The notes under the pieces were generated by a model. The model saw only the letters and a program-made list of their open reading frames with translations, did no database searches and had not been told where the DNA came from. Made by a program: the position numbers and the translations under genes. 64,000 nt of DNA from NCBI RefSeq assembly GCF_014697545.1, contig NZ_JACJSA010000002.1, positions 372,001-436,000 on the forward strand, written 5' to 3'. Below, piece after piece: positions 25,280 through 36,380 of the stretch (position 1 is the first letter of the stretch; each line of letters begins with the position of its first letter). Source of the stretch: Oscillatoria sp. FACHB-1407 (lineage in GTDB: Bacteria > Cyanobacteriota > Cyanobacteriia > Elainellales > Elainellaceae).

Positions 25280-26092
25280 ATGTCTGTCCATTCCGTTCTA
25301 ACGCTTTTAACAGATTTTGGCGATCGCGATATTTACGTAGGTGCGATGAAAGGTGTAATCGCCCAGGTTAATCCTAATCTCACGGTGATTGATCTAACGC
25401 ATCACATTCCACCCCAAGACCTCGCGGCGGCTCGGTTTAATCTGATGAGTGCCTACTCCTACTTCCCAGAATCAACGGTACATGTGGCAGTGGTTGATCC
25501 GGGGGTAGGCAGTGAGCGACGAGCGATCGCCCTTCAATTGGCGCATGGGTTCCTGGTGGGGCCTGACAACGGCATTTTCAGTGGAGTGCTCGAACAGTCT
25601 CCGGCGATCGCCGCTGTTGAATTAACCAATCCCCAGTATTGGCGCAGCGCATCCCCCAGCATGACTTTTCATGGGCGAGATATCTTTGCTCCAGTGGGTG
25701 CTCACTTAGCCAGTGGTGTTCCCTTAGAAACATTGGGCAACAGGATTGACCTGGCTACACTGGTTCATCTGCCAATTAACCCCGTCACACAAATGGGCGA
25801 TCGGATTCAAGGTTGCATTCAATATATAGATCACTTCGGTAATCTGATCACCAACATTCCGGGAAGCTGCATTCGGGGTCACATCTGGTCAGTGCAAGCA
25901 GGTTCTTGCATCATCCCCGGACAGCAGACCTATGCTGACGTCGCTGAGAGCGAATTACTAGCCCTTGTTGGTAGTCATAGCTGGATCGAAATTGCGGTGA
26001 ATCGGGGTAATGCTCGTTCTCAATTGCACTTTAATATTGGCGATGTGGTGAACGTCACTATAACTCCTGCATCAAACGTAAGCCTGATTTGA
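25280..26092 (+). CDS. SAM hydroxide adenosyltransferase (SAM hydrolase) family protein
   Basis: The 270-residue protein belongs to the DUF62/SAM_adeno_trans family, whose studied members hydrolyse S-adenosylmethionine to adenosine and methionine. Motifs are LTDFGDRDIYVGAMKG, VVDPGVGSERR, VGPDNGIFS, FHGRDIFAPVGAHLA and IDHFGNLITNI. I start it at the ATG at 25280; an upstream in-frame ATG adds 30 residues with no family match. Its 3' end overlaps the cyclase gene by 35 bp tail to tail. Confidence 0.88.
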   Translation: MSVHSVLTLLTDFGDRDIYVGAMKGVIAQVNPNLTVIDLTHHIPPQDLAAARFNLMSAYSYFPESTVHVAVVDPGVGSERRAIALQLAHGFLVGPDNGIFSGVLEQSPAIAAVELTNPQYWRSASPSMTFHGRDIFAPVGAHLASGVPLETLGNRIDLATLVHLPINPVTQMGDRIQGCIQYIDHFGNLITNIPGSCIRGHIWSVQAGSCIIPGQQTYADVAESELLALVGSHSWIEIAVNRGNARSQLHFNIGDVVNVTITPASNVSLI

Positions 26093-27761
26093 GGCAACGT
26101 TCTAAATAAATTCGGGCGACCTTATCTCGCGGATTTTGATCCAGACAGTTTTCTAGCAGACGAGTTGCTTCCCGATAGCGTCGTTCGTTAAATAGAGCGA
26201 GGGCTTCTGTAAATAGGTCTGCGGTGGACAGCTTTCCTTCTCGCAAATCGGGTGGATCGGCATCAAACACTTCGTAAACAGTTACCAGTTCTGATTTACC
26301 TTTGACCTTAACCTGATCAATCATGCGGATGGAATATTGTTCCGGGTTGTTCAGCTTTGTTAGTGTTTGATGGCTGATCAGGAGGGTAACTTCATACTCA
26401 CGAGTTAACTTTTCAATTCGCGCTGACAAATTCACCGCATCACTGATTACAGTGCTATCCATTCGATTCGCACCACCCACAGTTCCTAACATTAATGATC
26501 CGGTATTGATGCCAATACCAATTTTAATTTCCGGTTGATTTGAAGCGGTACGTTCCTGATTATATTTCGTTAATTTATTAATCATGGCGATCGCCGCATT
26601 GACGGCATCATTTGCCTCTCCATTAAACAACGCCATGATGGAGTCGCCGATGTACTTATCAATAAAGCCACAGTTTTCGGTGATTGCCGATTCCATGTAG
26701 CTGAAATAGGAGTTGATGAACTTGAAATTTTCCTTGGGTGTCATCTGTTCCGACAGCGTCGTGAAGTTGCAAATATCGGCAAACAAAACCGACATTTCCA
26801 ATTGAATTTGATCCCCTAATTCAACATCTACAATGCTGTCTTTTCCTAAAAACTGAAGAAATTCTTTTGGTACAAAACGACTATATGCCTGGTTCAATTT
26901 AATCTGGTTTTGTAGTAATTCTTGCAAATGCTGGGAAAGATTTGTATCAGTTGAGGTTTGAAGAATCAGGTCAGAATAGTTTTGTAGCAGGAGATCAGCT
27001 TTAGCTGTTGCTCCCCAGTGCACGTAGCCTAAATAGGCATCGGTCATGTAAACTCTGGCGATTTTAGTTCTACCTTGATCGACGTAGAATTTCGCTGCCA
27101 ATTCATTAGCGATCGCCTGATCTTGCACAAACCCATGGTCTTGAGCCGAAGCGATCGCCTGATCATAAAGCTCCATTGCGGCTAGACGATCACCTGAAAT
27201 TCGAGCCATCTCAGCACAAATCAAGATGTATTTGTGATAGAAACTTTCAGCACAATCATCTGACCATTGTTTTAATTGATTCAGATTTTCTAACAAAAAA
27301 CCTTGATATTGTTCTCGTGTATCTAGCTCAACCTCTACAGAGAGAGCCGCTAAAATTAAGGAAGAGTAAAAGTAATATTCTGCTTTTTCTGAAGTGTCTG
27401 AACGAGTCTGGACAACATCTGCTAATACTTCAGCTACTTCCAAAGCATGAGTATATTCCTCAAACAGATAAAACCGTTGTAGTTCAGTAATGTGATAAAG
27501 GTAAAAAGCCGTGTTAGAGCGTCTTTCTTGAATCAACTTAACTTGTTCTTTAGACCAGTTGTTGTTATGAAGATCGATCGTAGAATCACCCGATTCTTGA
27601 AGGAATAAGATTGCTCTTTGAAGGATAAGTTGAGCCGAATTGTCAGAGTGATCTTTATTCTTAATCAGGTAGCTGTTAATCGGGTTGGATGGCTGACAGG
27701 GGTTATCTAATTTTCCATGTTTGATAAACATTTCTGCGGCTAAACCATGATTGATATTCAA
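26058..27761 (-). CDS. Class III adenylate/guanylate cyclase with a TPR-like N-terminal region
   Basis: The cyclase homology domain spans about 322-500 of 567 residues. Metal-binding Asp residues are D329 (VLFADICNFT) and D373 (GDSIMALF). K369 and D435 (RMDSTVIS) fit the purine-recognition pair and favour ATP. N444 and R448 (NLSARIE) are the transition-state residues. The N-terminal 300 residues are helical and include the TDAYLGYVHWGATAKADLL pattern that ends the AAA/TPR part of giant cyanobacterial kinases. The protein therefore looks like a short, soluble relative of those. A TPR-like tail follows the cyclase domain. It is predicted cytoplasmic and active. Confidence 0.88.
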   Translation of the reverse strand: MNINHGLAAEMFIKHGKLDNPCQPSNPINSYLIKNKDHSDNSAQLILQRAILFLQESGDSTIDLHNNNWSKEQVKLIQERRSNTAFYLYHITELQRFYLFEEYTHALEVAEVLADVVQTRSDTSEKAEYYFYSSLILAALSVEVELDTREQYQGFLLENLNQLKQWSDDCAESFYHKYILICAEMARISGDRLAAMELYDQAIASAQDHGFVQDQAIANELAAKFYVDQGRTKIARVYMTDAYLGYVHWGATAKADLLLQNYSDLILQTSTDTNLSQHLQELLQNQIKLNQAYSRFVPKEFLQFLGKDSIVDVELGDQIQLEMSVLFADICNFTTLSEQMTPKENFKFINSYFSYMESAITENCGFIDKYIGDSIMALFNGEANDAVNAAIAMINKLTKYNQERTASNQPEIKIGIGINTGSLMLGTVGGANRMDSTVISDAVNLSARIEKLTREYEVTLLISHQTLTKLNNPEQYSIRMIDQVKVKGKSELVTVYEVFDADPPDLREGKLSTADLFTEALALFNERRYREATRLLENCLDQNPRDKVARIYLERCLKSGLRLMQEL

Positions 27762-28327
27762 GGAAACACCGAGTTGATCGAACTACTACTCCTTGCAAGA
27801 ACCTCCTAAAAGATTCGTAGCGATCGCTAGACATACCCTGCTTTAAGACCTGCATAAAGCAAGCTTCAAAAGCATCATGTGGGTTTTACCGTTCGAGCAA
27901 CGATTGGAGTAGTATGCAGTTTGTAGAGACGTTAACACCTCACTGCTTGATAGGCGTTGACTTACCTAATCAATACAGATTTATCAGTAAAAGATCCGGG
28001 CAACCCTGAATAGTCAGTCGTCCAAAACACAGGTTCAGAATGCAGAGCAACTGCTTCTCAATAATGACCCTGATGAAGAGAAGCCAAGAGTCAGACATGG
28101 AACGATGAACTATACGTTCAAGAGTACCTTATCTAACGTAAAGTGCAACCGGATTGATGTGCAACCGGATTGATGAACGACTCAGTCAGAACAAGGGGGT
28201 GTAGAGGCAGTGCCCCAACTAGAGGTTACACCCCCGCACCCCTACCGCAATCAAGCTGGCAGAGTATTAGTTACACCGATCAACCCAATAGGCAAACACA
28301 GCCTGCATTGATGTGGTCAACCAAATC
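27762..28327. other. Intergenic region with repeats
   Basis: No gene seen. It contains an exact tandem duplication of GTGCAACCGGATTGAT (28143-28174) and a GGGGTG.../...CACCCCC block (28193-28252) related to the MITE-like elements at 837 and 7748. The first ~150 bp should include the cyclase promoter. Confidence 0.5.
28143..28252. repeat. Tandem 16-mer and diverged MITE-like block
   Basis: Two adjacent copies of GTGCAACCGGATTGAT are followed by a block with GGGGGTGTAG, TAGAGGTTACACCCCC and GCACCCCT that aligns with the core of the 837-942 element. Confidence 0.5.
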
Positions 28328-30115
28328 CTAGGGTTTTGGCTTAGACACAGTGCTGATGTGCAGTTCTTTGAGTTGTTTATTGTCAACGCTAGAAGGCGCA
28401 TTGGTCATTAGACAGCGTGCTTGCTGCGTTTTGGGGAAGGCGATCGCATCCCGAATCGACTCCTCACCTGCCAACAACATCACCCATCGGTCTAGCCCAT
28501 AGGCAATGCCACCGTGAGGAGGAGTGCCGTATTCAAACGCCTCCAACAAGAACCCAAATTTGTTGTGGGCATCTTCGGGAGTCAACCCAATCAGCTCAAA
28601 GACCTGCTGTTGCAGTTCCGGTTGATAGATCCGCATACTGCCACCTGCCACTTCAAAGCCATTGAAGACGAGGTCATGAGCGAGGGCACGAGCCGTTTTG
28701 ACATCGCTCAAATCTTCCGGACGAGGCGAGGTAAAGGGGTGATGCAATGGCTCAAGCCGCTTTTCATCAGGATTCCACTCAAACATGGGGAAGTCGAGCA
28801 CCCACAGCAGGTTAATTTTATTGGGATCAATCAGCCCCAACTCACGCCCCAACACTTGACGCAGGCGATCGAGCGTTTTGTTGACGGTTCCTGTATCTCC
28901 TGCGCCAAACAATAAAAGATGCCCTGGTTTGGCATTGGTTCGTGCCAACAACTCCTGTTTCTGTGCATCGGTCAGGTTGTCTTTAATTGCACCAATGGTA
29001 TCGATCTCGCCATCTTCTCGCACCCGAATGTAGGCAAGCCCCTTGGCACCTGCTTCTGTCGCTTCTTTGAAGAGATCACCACCGGGTTTGATGCGGACGT
29101 TAGAAATGGCATCGTTGCCATCGGGGATCGGCAGGATCTTGACAATGCCCCCTGCGGCGATCGCCCCTGAAAACACCTTAAACCCAGAATCCTTCATTAA
29201 GTCAGACACATCCACCAGTTCCAGCCCAAAGCGGGTGTCTGGTTTATCACTGCCATAGCGATCCATCGCCTCAGCATAGGAGAGTCGCGGAAAAGGACGA
29301 GGAATATCTACCCCTTTAACATGTTTGAACAAATAGCAAACGAGCCGTTCATTCAGGTCAATCAACTCGTCCTGTGTCATGAAGCTCATTTCCAGGTCAA
29401 GCTGGGTAAATTCAGGTTGACGGTCTGCCCGCAAGTCTTCATCCCGGAAGCATCGCGCCAGTTGATAGTAGCGATCGAACCCCGCCACCATCAGAATTTG
29501 CTTAAACAATTGCGGTGATTGCGGTAGCGCGTAAAACTCACCGGGGTTGACTCGACTCGGCACCAGGTAATCCCTCGCACCTTCGGGAGTAGAGCGTGTC
29601 AGCATGGGCGTCTCGATCTCGATAAACTGCCCCTCATCCTCCAAAAAACGACGCATGGTTTTGATGATCTCATGGCGCAATTGCAGGTTGCGACTCATGC
29701 GTTCGCGCCGCAAATCGAGATAGCGATATTTCAGTCGTAGATCTTCTCGCACAGATTCGGTTTCCGCCGCAGACACCTGAAACGGCAACTGTTTACGAAC
29801 GGCATTTAATAGCTCAATCTGATCGGCATAAACTTCTACTTCGCCTGTTGCCAACCGAGAATTTAAAGACTCTTCAGGGCGTCGGGTAACTCGACCTGTA
29901 ATTTTCACGACATATTCGTTTCGCAAATCTCCAGCGGTTTCATACGAGTCTGGAGTCCGCTCCGGATCGCTCACAATCTGAGCAATGCCGCTGCGATCGC
30001 GCAAATCTAAAAAGATGACCCCTCCATGATCGCGGCGACGATCGACCCATCCACAGAGTGTGACCGTCTCTCCAATATGTTCAGGTCGGAGTTGACCGCA
30101 ATAGTGAGTTCGCAT
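28328..30115 (-). CDS. aspS: Aspartyl-tRNA synthetase
   Basis: This class II synthetase charges tRNA-Asp (in many cyanobacteria also tRNA-Asn, for amidation; not decidable here). It has 595 residues from the ATG at 30115, with MRTHYCGQL as the normal N-terminus. It shows the OB-fold anticodon domain (about 1-110), motif 2 ([21 protein letters not shown]), the bacterial GAD insertion (about 290-420) and motif 3 ([13 protein letters not shown]). A 13-residue longer start at 30154 lacks support. The hybrid kinase gene lies 111 bp upstream on the same strand. Confidence 0.97.
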   Translation of the reverse strand: MRTHYCGQLRPEHIGETVTLCGWVDRRRDHGGVIFLDLRDRSGIAQIVSDPERTPDSYETAGDLRNEYVVKITGRVTRRPEESLNSRLATGEVEVYADQIELLNAVRKQLPFQVSAAETESVREDLRLKYRYLDLRRERMSRNLQLRHEIIKTMRRFLEDEGQFIEIETPMLTRSTPEGARDYLVPSRVNPGEFYALPQSPQLFKQILMVAGFDRYYQLARCFRDEDLRADRQPEFTQLDLEMSFMTQDELIDLNERLVCYLFKHVKGVDIPRPFPRLSYAEAMDRYGSDKPDTRFGLELVDVSDLMKDSGFKVFSGAIAAGGIVKILPIPDGNDAISNVRIKPGGDLFKEATEAGAKGLAYIRVREDGEIDTIGAIKDNLTDAQKQELLARTNAKPGHLLLFGAGDTGTVNKTLDRLRQVLGRELGLIDPNKINLLWVLDFPMFEWNPDEKRLEPLHHPFTSPRPEDLSDVKTARALAHDLVFNGFEVAGGSMRIYQPELQQQVFELIGLTPEDAHNKFGFLLEAFEYGTPPHGGIAYGLDRWVMLLAGEESIRDAIAFPKTQQARCLMTNAPSSVDNKQLKELHISTVSKPKP

Positions 30116-30226
30116 AGCAAGTGTGTCAGATCTTAAAACCCTTTCATTATCCAATAGATCTCTTGCAAATTAGACATTTTGATGAGGTACGGCAGAGGAA
30201 GAGCGACAATGCATGACGTGTCTTCC

Positions 30227-33200
30227 TCACTCCCTATACTCAGCGACACCTGAAAAACATTGCTTCGACTTGACCAGGGTTTCGATCTGTTTAAACCCTT
30301 GTTCAACTTTAGAAAACAGGTATCCCATATCGTCAAACTGCTGCTGTCGGGCTTGTAGTTCCAATTGCTCCATCAGGGCTTGCAGGGATTTTGCACCAAT
30401 GCTGGTTGTGGAACCTTTGATGTAATGTGCCTCTTGCTCGATCGCAGGAAAGTCTTGGGCAGCGATATACGCCCGTAATGTGTCTAAGTGCGGTGGCAGA
30501 GACTCAATCAGGGTTTGCAATAGCTCCTGCTCAAACGCCTCATTGCCATCAGACAACTCGTGCAGATAATCCCAATCAATCAGATCATTTAGTGTCACAT
30601 CAATCTCTGGAGTGCGGCTGATGTGTAAGAGGGAATTGTCTAGGGAATTTTCAGTCGTCATGAGTTTTTGACTCCAATAGGCTAATTTAGCGGCCAGTTC
30701 TTTCTGCCGAACTGGTTTACTGAGGTAATCGTCCATTCCCACACTCATGCAGCGATCGCGATCGTCCTTCATCGCATTGGCGGTCATTGCGATGATGATA
30801 GGAGAATGAAGCCCGTCTTGTTCTAGACGTCGAATTTCTTGAGTTGTGTCGTACCCATCTAGAATGGGCATTTGGCAATCCATCAGCACAATGTCGTAAC
30901 GAATTTTTGCCAACAGATCGAGGACTTCCTGCCCGTTTGCGGCGACATCTGCGGTGCAACCCAATTGCTTGAGTTGGTTGAGAGCCACCTTTTGATTGAC
31001 CAGGCTATCTTCTGCCAGCAGGATCTTGAGTTTTGACGCCTGCTCTGGCGGGATCAACTGCGGTGGTTCAGCCTCTGGTAATAACAAACTGGTAGAGCTA
31101 GCCAGTGGTCTAGAAGTTGTATTCATCACTGCCAGGAGACAATTCAACAGACGGGACTGTCGAATCGGTTTCAACAAGCAGGCAGCAAAGCCTGAGTCTA
31201 ATAAATGGGCTGCCATTTCCTGCTGATGCCATGACGTCAGCATGATCAGTTGAGTGTGACGCAAGAGGGGATCAGCTTTGATGGCACAACCCAGCGTTTT
31301 ACCATCCATATCAGACAGTTGTATGTCTAGAATGGCGAGGTCATAGGGATAGTTTTGCTGTGCCTGTTGCCGCAATTGATGGAGGGCGATCGCCCCATTC
31401 TCCACCTCGTCAACCTGCATTCCCCAATAGAGAGCCTGATGGCGAATAACTTTGCGGTTGGTTGCGTTGTCATTTACCACCAAGACGCGCAATCCTTTCA
31501 AACTGCGGATGTTTAGCAACTCATCCTCGATCGCACTCTGGGGTTGCTTCTCAAATCGCAAATTAAACCAGAAGCGGGACCCTTTATTTGGGGCACTCTC
31601 TACCCCAATCGAGCCTTCCATCAGCTCAACTAGCTGCTTACAGATCGCCAGACCCAGTCCCGTCCCACCATATTTGCGAGTTGTAGAGGCATCGACCTGA
31701 GAGAATGGCTTAAACAATTTCTTTTGTCCCTCTGGGGGAATGCCAACACCAGTATCACTCACTGCGAAGAGGATAGTTGCTGTGCCTGGTGTTTCAGCCT
31801 CCAGGGTCACGGTAATCACGACTTCACCAACGGCGGTGAATTTGACCGCATTGCCCACCAAATTTGTCAAAATCTGGCGTAAACGAGCCACATCCCCTCG
31901 CAGGTGATTGGGTACGTTTTGAGCAATCAGAATAGCCACCTCTAGACCTTTCGCCTGCGCTGGAATGGCTAACATCTCGACGATTTCTTCAATGCAAACT
32001 CTGAGGTCAAAGTCGAGAATTTCTAACTCCATTTCCCCGGCTTCTAATTTTGAGAAATCGAGGATTTCATTAATCAGCGTCAGCAGCGTATCACCGCTCA
32101 AACGAATTGTTTCGGCAAAATCACGTTGCTGCAAATTCAGGTTTGTATCCAGCAACAACCCCGTCATCCCCAAAACCGCGTTGAGTGGGGTGCGGATTTC
32201 GTGGCTCATGGTTGCTAAAAACGTGCTTTTCATTTGAGCCGCCTGTTCTGCAACTTGCTTAGCCCGTTCGAGTGCCAAATTCTGAGTTGCCAGAGCTTCT
32301 CGTTGTTGGGTTTCACACTCCAATAGGCGAGCTTGGGCGATCGCGATACCGACCTGATTTGAGAGTTGCACCAGGGAATCGATTTCAAACAACTGCCAGG
32401 AGCGCGGACCCGAACACTGATGGACAATCAACAAGCCCCAAAGCTGCTGATTCTCCAAAATAGGAACTACGAGATTGGCTCGGACTTGAAAGTGTTTTAA
32501 CAGAGCTTTATGACAGGGCGTGAGGTCAGAGTTATCCAGATCAGCGATCGCACTGATGCGTCCCTGTTGATACTCCTGCCAACGCCCATCCTGAAAACAG
32601 GTGTCTTCAATCCGGGTGTTGAGTGAGCTAGACCACTGGGAATTTACCGCTTCGATGACAATGGTGCCGCTCCAGTCAGTGTTGAAACGGTAAATCAAGA
32701 CCCGGTCTGCCTTCAAAAACTCTCGCACTTCCGCCACTGTCGTCCTGAGAATTTCTTGCAGATCGAGGGATTGACGAATACGAAACGTCATAGCCGCTAG
32801 CAGTTGCGATCGCTGGGTCTGACGTTGGGTTTCTTCTTCGGCTCGTCTTTGTTCTGTGATGTCGATGCCTGTACCGATGACGAATTCCAGCTTGCCATCG
32901 CGGTTGAGCAGAGCCGTATTCGACCAGGTAATCAGGCGGCGATCGCCACTCCGAGTCACCCAATAATTTTCGTGCGTGTTAGGGAGTTGCTTTGTGGTCA
33001 GGTCTGCAAAAACTGCTTTTACAGGCTCCACTTCTTCCTCAAGCAGAAACAGATCCCAAAAGAACTGACTGCGAACCTCTTCAAACAAATACCCTGTCAC
33101 CCGTTCGCAGTTACGGTTAAACCGCACAATTCGTCCTTGCGGATCGAGCACAATCACCATCGCCCCTACGGTGTCTAATACAGCACTCGTAAAGTCGCGC

Positions 33201-34390
33201 TCGTCCTCTAATTTCGCCTCAATCTGTTGTCGCTGCTTGAGGACTTGAAGTGTGAAATAAAAGACCGCACCGAGAACGACAAAACTGAAGACCAATAAAC
33301 TAGCGAGCTTAATCACGGCAGGGGGGTTAGTTACGTGTACTTGCCCTGAATATGGTTCAGTGGAGTAAGTTGCTTCAATCTGACTGATTCGATCGTAAAC
33401 TTCGCGCTCAAGTTCCTGAAAGTGGTTGGTAGATAACGGGGTAAGACCCGGCTGAGTGGGATGCAGTTGACGCCAAGCGATCGCTGTTTTTGCGTCAATC
33501 AGAGCACGGTCAGCTATTTGCTGAATCTGATTAAACCATCGTTTCTGTTCAAGATTGTATTGTGTCTGGCTCTGTGAAAGCTGCAATTCCTGATGAAGAT
33601 GGGCGATCGCAGTGTGATAAGACTGTAAATCTTGTTCCTCGCCCGACAAGGCAAACTGTTGCTGATTGAGCTTGGCAGTTTGAATATCAGTGGCAATATG
33701 CTCGAGTTGGGCCAGGGTAGCCTGCGCTTGAAGGATCGCCGCGGCAGAGTGGGAAAGCTCGACAACCTGTTGATAAATCAATACTCCTAAGCCCAGAAAC
33801 AGACTGAGAGCAAAGCCAAACCCAACTTTGACTACCTGTAATTGATCGGGTTTGGTGAGTGGTTGTCTGCGGACGATGGCATCTCGTTCAAGCTCAGCCG
33901 AATATCGGCGCAACTCAAACTGCTTAATTACCTGGTGTCCCAGCGTTTTTAAGGCTTGAATTTGTGCCGGGGTGAGTGTCCGGGGAACCTGATCGATGAC
34001 ACATAGCGATCCTAAAGCCAACCCATCAACCGTGACCAGGGGCACCCCTGCATAAAAGCGGATGTATGGGTCTGAGAGCACAAGCGGGTTATGGGCAAAC
34101 CTGGGGTCAGCGAGAGTATCTGGTACGACCAGCACATCGCTCTGCAAAATCGTGTAGGAACAGAACGATAGGCTGCGATCTGTCTCTGCGATCGTCAACC
34201 CAACTTTGGCTTTGAACCATTGCCGCTCCGCATCCACAAGACTGATAACGGCGATCGGAGTCTGGCACACATACGCCGCCAGTCGAGCGATGTCATCAAA
34301 GGCTGGTTCTGAAGCAGTATCTAAAATTCTGCATTGGTGAAGTGCTTCCAGCCTAGCCAGTTCATTTTTGGGTAAAGGAGCACTAGGCAT
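30227..34390 (-). CDS. Hybrid histidine kinase with a DXCF-type cyanobacteriochrome GAF domain
   Basis: The 1387-residue sensor has, in order: GAF (about 25-160), membrane span (187-207), extracytoplasmic helical sensor (208-357), membrane span (358-381), PAS (397-512), second GAF (535-692), HisKA (718-785; [11 protein letters not shown]730), HATPase (about 829-945; N847, DTGVGIP), REC1 (967-1090; D1022, K1074), REC2 (1122-1240; D1171, K1225) and HPt (about 1280-1370; H1322 in AHYIKGS). The second GAF carries the cyanobacteriochrome marks: C626-H627 in LTPCH for thioether bilin attachment, and DTCF (596-599) giving the second Cys (C598) of the DXCF subfamily. Such domains sense violet/blue versus green/teal light. 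In REC1 one of the two N-terminal acidic residues is Asn (N973). The target response regulator is not in the window. Confidence 0.93.
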   Translation of the reverse strand: MPSAPLPKNELARLEALHQCRILDTASEPAFDDIARLAAYVCQTPIAVISLVDAERQWFKAKVGLTIAETDRSLSFCSYTILQSDVLVVPDTLADPRFAHNPLVLSDPYIRFYAGVPLVTVDGLALGSLCVIDQVPRTLTPAQIQALKTLGHQVIKQFELRRYSAELERDAIVRRQPLTKPDQLQVVKVGFGFALSLFLGLGVLIYQQVVELSHSAAAILQAQATLAQLEHIATDIQTAKLNQQQFALSGEEQDLQSYHTAIAHLHQELQLSQSQTQYNLEQKRWFNQIQQIADRALIDAKTAIAWRQLHPTQPGLTPLSTNHFQELEREVYDRISQIEATYSTEPYSGQVHVTNPPAVIKLASLLVFSFVVLGAVFYFTLQVLKQRQQIEAKLEDERDFTSAVLDTVGAMVIVLDPQGRIVRFNRNCERVTGYLFEEVRSQFFWDLFLLEEEVEPVKAVFADLTTKQLPNTHENYWVTRSGDRRLITWSNTALLNRDGKLEFVIGTGIDITEQRRAEEETQRQTQRSQLLAAMTFRIRQSLDLQEILRTTVAEVREFLKADRVLIYRFNTDWSGTIVIEAVNSQWSSSLNTRIEDTCFQDGRWQEYQQGRISAIADLDNSDLTPCHKALLKHFQVRANLVVPILENQQLWGLLIVHQCSGPRSWQLFEIDSLVQLSNQVGIAIAQARLLECETQQREALATQNLALERAKQVAEQAAQMKSTFLATMSHEIRTPLNAVLGMTGLLLDTNLNLQQRDFAETIRLSGDTLLTLINEILDFSKLEAGEMELEILDFDLRVCIEEIVEMLAIPAQAKGLEVAILIAQNVPNHLRGDVARLRQILTNLVGNAVKFTAVGEVVITVTLEAETPGTATILFAVSDTGVGIPPEGQKKLFKPFSQVDASTTRKYGGTGLGLAICKQLVELMEGSIGVESAPNKGSRFWFNLRFEKQPQSAIEDELLNIRSLKGLRVLVVNDNATNRKVIRHQALYWGMQVDEVENGAIALHQLRQQAQQNYPYDLAILDIQLSDMDGKTLGCAIKADPLLRHTQLIMLTSWHQQEMAAHLLDSGFAACLLKPIRQSRLLNCLLAVMNTTSRPLASSTSLLLPEAEPPQLIPPEQASKLKILLAEDSLVNQKVALNQLKQLGCTADVAANGQEVLDLLAKIRYDIVLMDCQMPILDGYDTTQEIRRLEQDGLHSPIIIAMTANAMKDDRDRCMSVGMDDYLSKPVRQKELAAKLAYWSQKLMTTENSLDNSLLHISRTPEIDVTLNDLIDWDYLHELSDGNEAFEQELLQTLIESLPPHLDTLRAYIAAQDFPAIEQEAHYIKGSTTSIGAKSLQALMEQLELQARQQQFDDMGYLFSKVEQGFKQIETLVKSKQCFSGVAEYRE

Positions 34391-34667
34391 CGTTCCGCGT
34401 TCCTAAGTTTCTACCGTGCTACTACAACAGCATAGGATCAATGATCTGCACGGTAGCACTGTTATCTCGCGGCTTGACTCGTGGATAACCCTTAACTCAG
34501 TTCGAGGAAATGTCTTGTGATGCGAGAAAATACGTGGGGATCGTGAGGAAAGGCGGGCAGGGGTGGAGGGTGAGGAGCGAAGAAACTAGAGGAGAGGTGG
34601 GGGATAAGCCTTTTATAAAATTGCTTGACCCCTCACCTCTCTACCTTCTACTGGGTGACAGCTTGCG

Positions 34668-36101
34668 TTAAACGCCAGCAGGAACTTTGTCTTCGGTTGT
34701 CCATTCAGTGTGGAATACGCCTGATTTATCAGTACGCTCGTAGGTGTGAGCACCGAAGTAGTCGCGCTGTGCCTGGGTCAAGTTCTGGGGCAGGGAAGCA
34801 CGACGGTAGCTGTCGAAGTAGTCGAGGGATGCACTAAAGGCAGGTACAGGGATACCCGATTTAGCGGCGATCGCCAACGTTTCGCGCCAAGATGCCTGAC
34901 GATCTAGAATCGTCTGCTTAAACTCAGGAGCCAGCAACAAGTTGGGTAGCTGCGGATCGTGAATGAATGCCTGCTGGATCTTGTTCAGGAAGCGTGCCCG
35001 GATGATGCAACCCCCTTTCCAAATCCGCGCCATTTCACTCAAGTTGAGATTGTAGTTAAACTCTTGAGACGCCTTACTTAACAGTGCCATGCCCTGAGCG
35101 TAAGAACAGATCTTGGAACAATAGAGGGCATCCCGCACCATGTTGACGAAAGCTTTTGTATCGCCATAAGCAGTGATGCTGGGTCCAGACAGTTGATTAG
35201 AAGCGGCAACCCTTTCTTGTTTGTAGGACGAAATAATCCGAGCATTTACTGCCGCAATGATTGTGGGGATACTGACGCCCAACTCCAGTGCGCTCATCAC
35301 CGTCCAGCGTCCGGTGCCCTTTTGCCCCGCTGAATCAAGAATCATCTCAACCAGGGGTTGATTCGTATCGGGATCAATCTTACGGAAAATGTCAGCCGTG
35401 ATCTCAATCAGGAAGGAATCGAGTTCCTCCGTGGTATTCCACTCGGCAAATACTTCGTGGAGTTGGGTGTGGTTGAGTCCACCGACATTCTTGAGCAGGT
35501 CATACGCCTCAGCGATCAACTGCATATCACCATACTCGATACCGTTGTGAACCATCTTGACATAGTGTCCAGAGCCACCGGGACCAATGTAGGTGACGCA
35601 GGGACCGTCATCCACTTGAGCAGCAATCTTAGTCACGATTGGCTCGATTTCCCGATAAGCCGCTTCTGTGCCACCGGGCATCAGACTGGGACCATTCAGT
35701 GCGCCTTCTTCACCACCGCTGACCCCCATACCAATGAAGCTCAATCCGGTAGATTCTAACTCTTTGACACGACGCTCAGTGTCTTCATAGAGGGAGTTGC
35801 CCCCATCAATGATCATGTCGTCTTTGTCGAGTAGGGGCTTTAACTGGTTAATCACTGCATCTACAGGACCACCCGCCTTAACCATGATGAGGATTTTGCG
35901 GGGGCGATCGAGCGATTGAACAAACTCTTCTAACGAGAACGTTCCTTTGACGTTCTTACCTTCTGCGCGAGTAGAGAGAAACTTTTCCGTCACCGAGGAG
36001 GTGCGGTTGTAAACGGCGATCGGGAATCCGTTGCGCTCAACGTTGAGCGCAAGATTTTCTCCCATGACCGCTAAACCAATCAGACCAAAACTTTGTGCCA
36101 T
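34668..36101 (-). CDS. gnd: 6-phosphogluconate dehydrogenase (decarboxylating)
   Basis: Gnd oxidises 6-phosphogluconate to ribulose 5-phosphate plus CO2 with NADP+ in the oxidative pentose phosphate pathway. It is important for dark metabolism in cyanobacteria. The 477-residue protein from the ATG at 36101 has the Rossmann motif GLIGLAVMGENLALN at 6-20, the substrate loop VSGGEEGA, and the C-terminal helical domain with SAGQKGTGRWT and KGGCIIRARFL. A longer in-frame start at 36143 adds 14 residues without support. Length is normal for the long form. Confidence 0.97.
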   Translation of the reverse strand: MAQSFGLIGLAVMGENLALNVERNGFPIAVYNRTSSVTEKFLSTRAEGKNVKGTFSLEEFVQSLDRPRKILIMVKAGGPVDAVINQLKPLLDKDDMIIDGGNSLYEDTERRVKELESTGLSFIGMGVSGGEEGALNGPSLMPGGTEAAYREIEPIVTKIAAQVDDGPCVTYIGPGGSGHYVKMVHNGIEYGDMQLIAEAYDLLKNVGGLNHTQLHEVFAEWNTTEELDSFLIEITADIFRKIDPDTNQPLVEMILDSAGQKGTGRWTVMSALELGVSIPTIIAAVNARIISSYKQERVAASNQLSGPSITAYGDTKAFVNMVRDALYCSKICSYAQGMALLSKASQEFNYNLNLSEMARIWKGGCIIRARFLNKIQQAFIHDPQLPNLLLAPEFKQTILDRQASWRETLAIAAKSGIPVPAFSASLDYFDSYRRASLPQNLTQAQRDYFGAHTYERTDKSGVFHTEWTTEDKVPAGV

Positions 36102-36223
36102 AAACCCTTTTGCCTGCTTCTGGATAATGCTGGGGAATTGCATTCATCCCTCAAGCGTAGACAACTTTTTTTAAAGGGCAACCTGCTAAAAGGTTTTCTT
36201 TATGCTCCGACCGAGGATAGAGG

Positions 36224-36305
36224 TTAGAAGTGGGAGTAAGAGAGTGGGGATCGGGGAGGGAAGTGAGGGAGGGAGTAGGGGATGGGGAGTAGGGAGTGGG
36301 GAGTA
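36224..36305. repeat. Heptamer array, GGGAGTA/GGGGAGT type
   Basis: Imperfect repeats of GGGGAGT and GGGAGTA upstream of gnd. Related arrays are at 44819-44897, 57890-57945 and 62587-62671 (as ACTCCCC on the other strand in two of them). Confidence 0.7.
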
Positions 36306-36380
36306 CCTATCATCCCTCTACTTCGTTACCCATTCACCCTTTTCGTTCTTCGTTCTTCATTTTTCTTTATTCTTCGCCCA

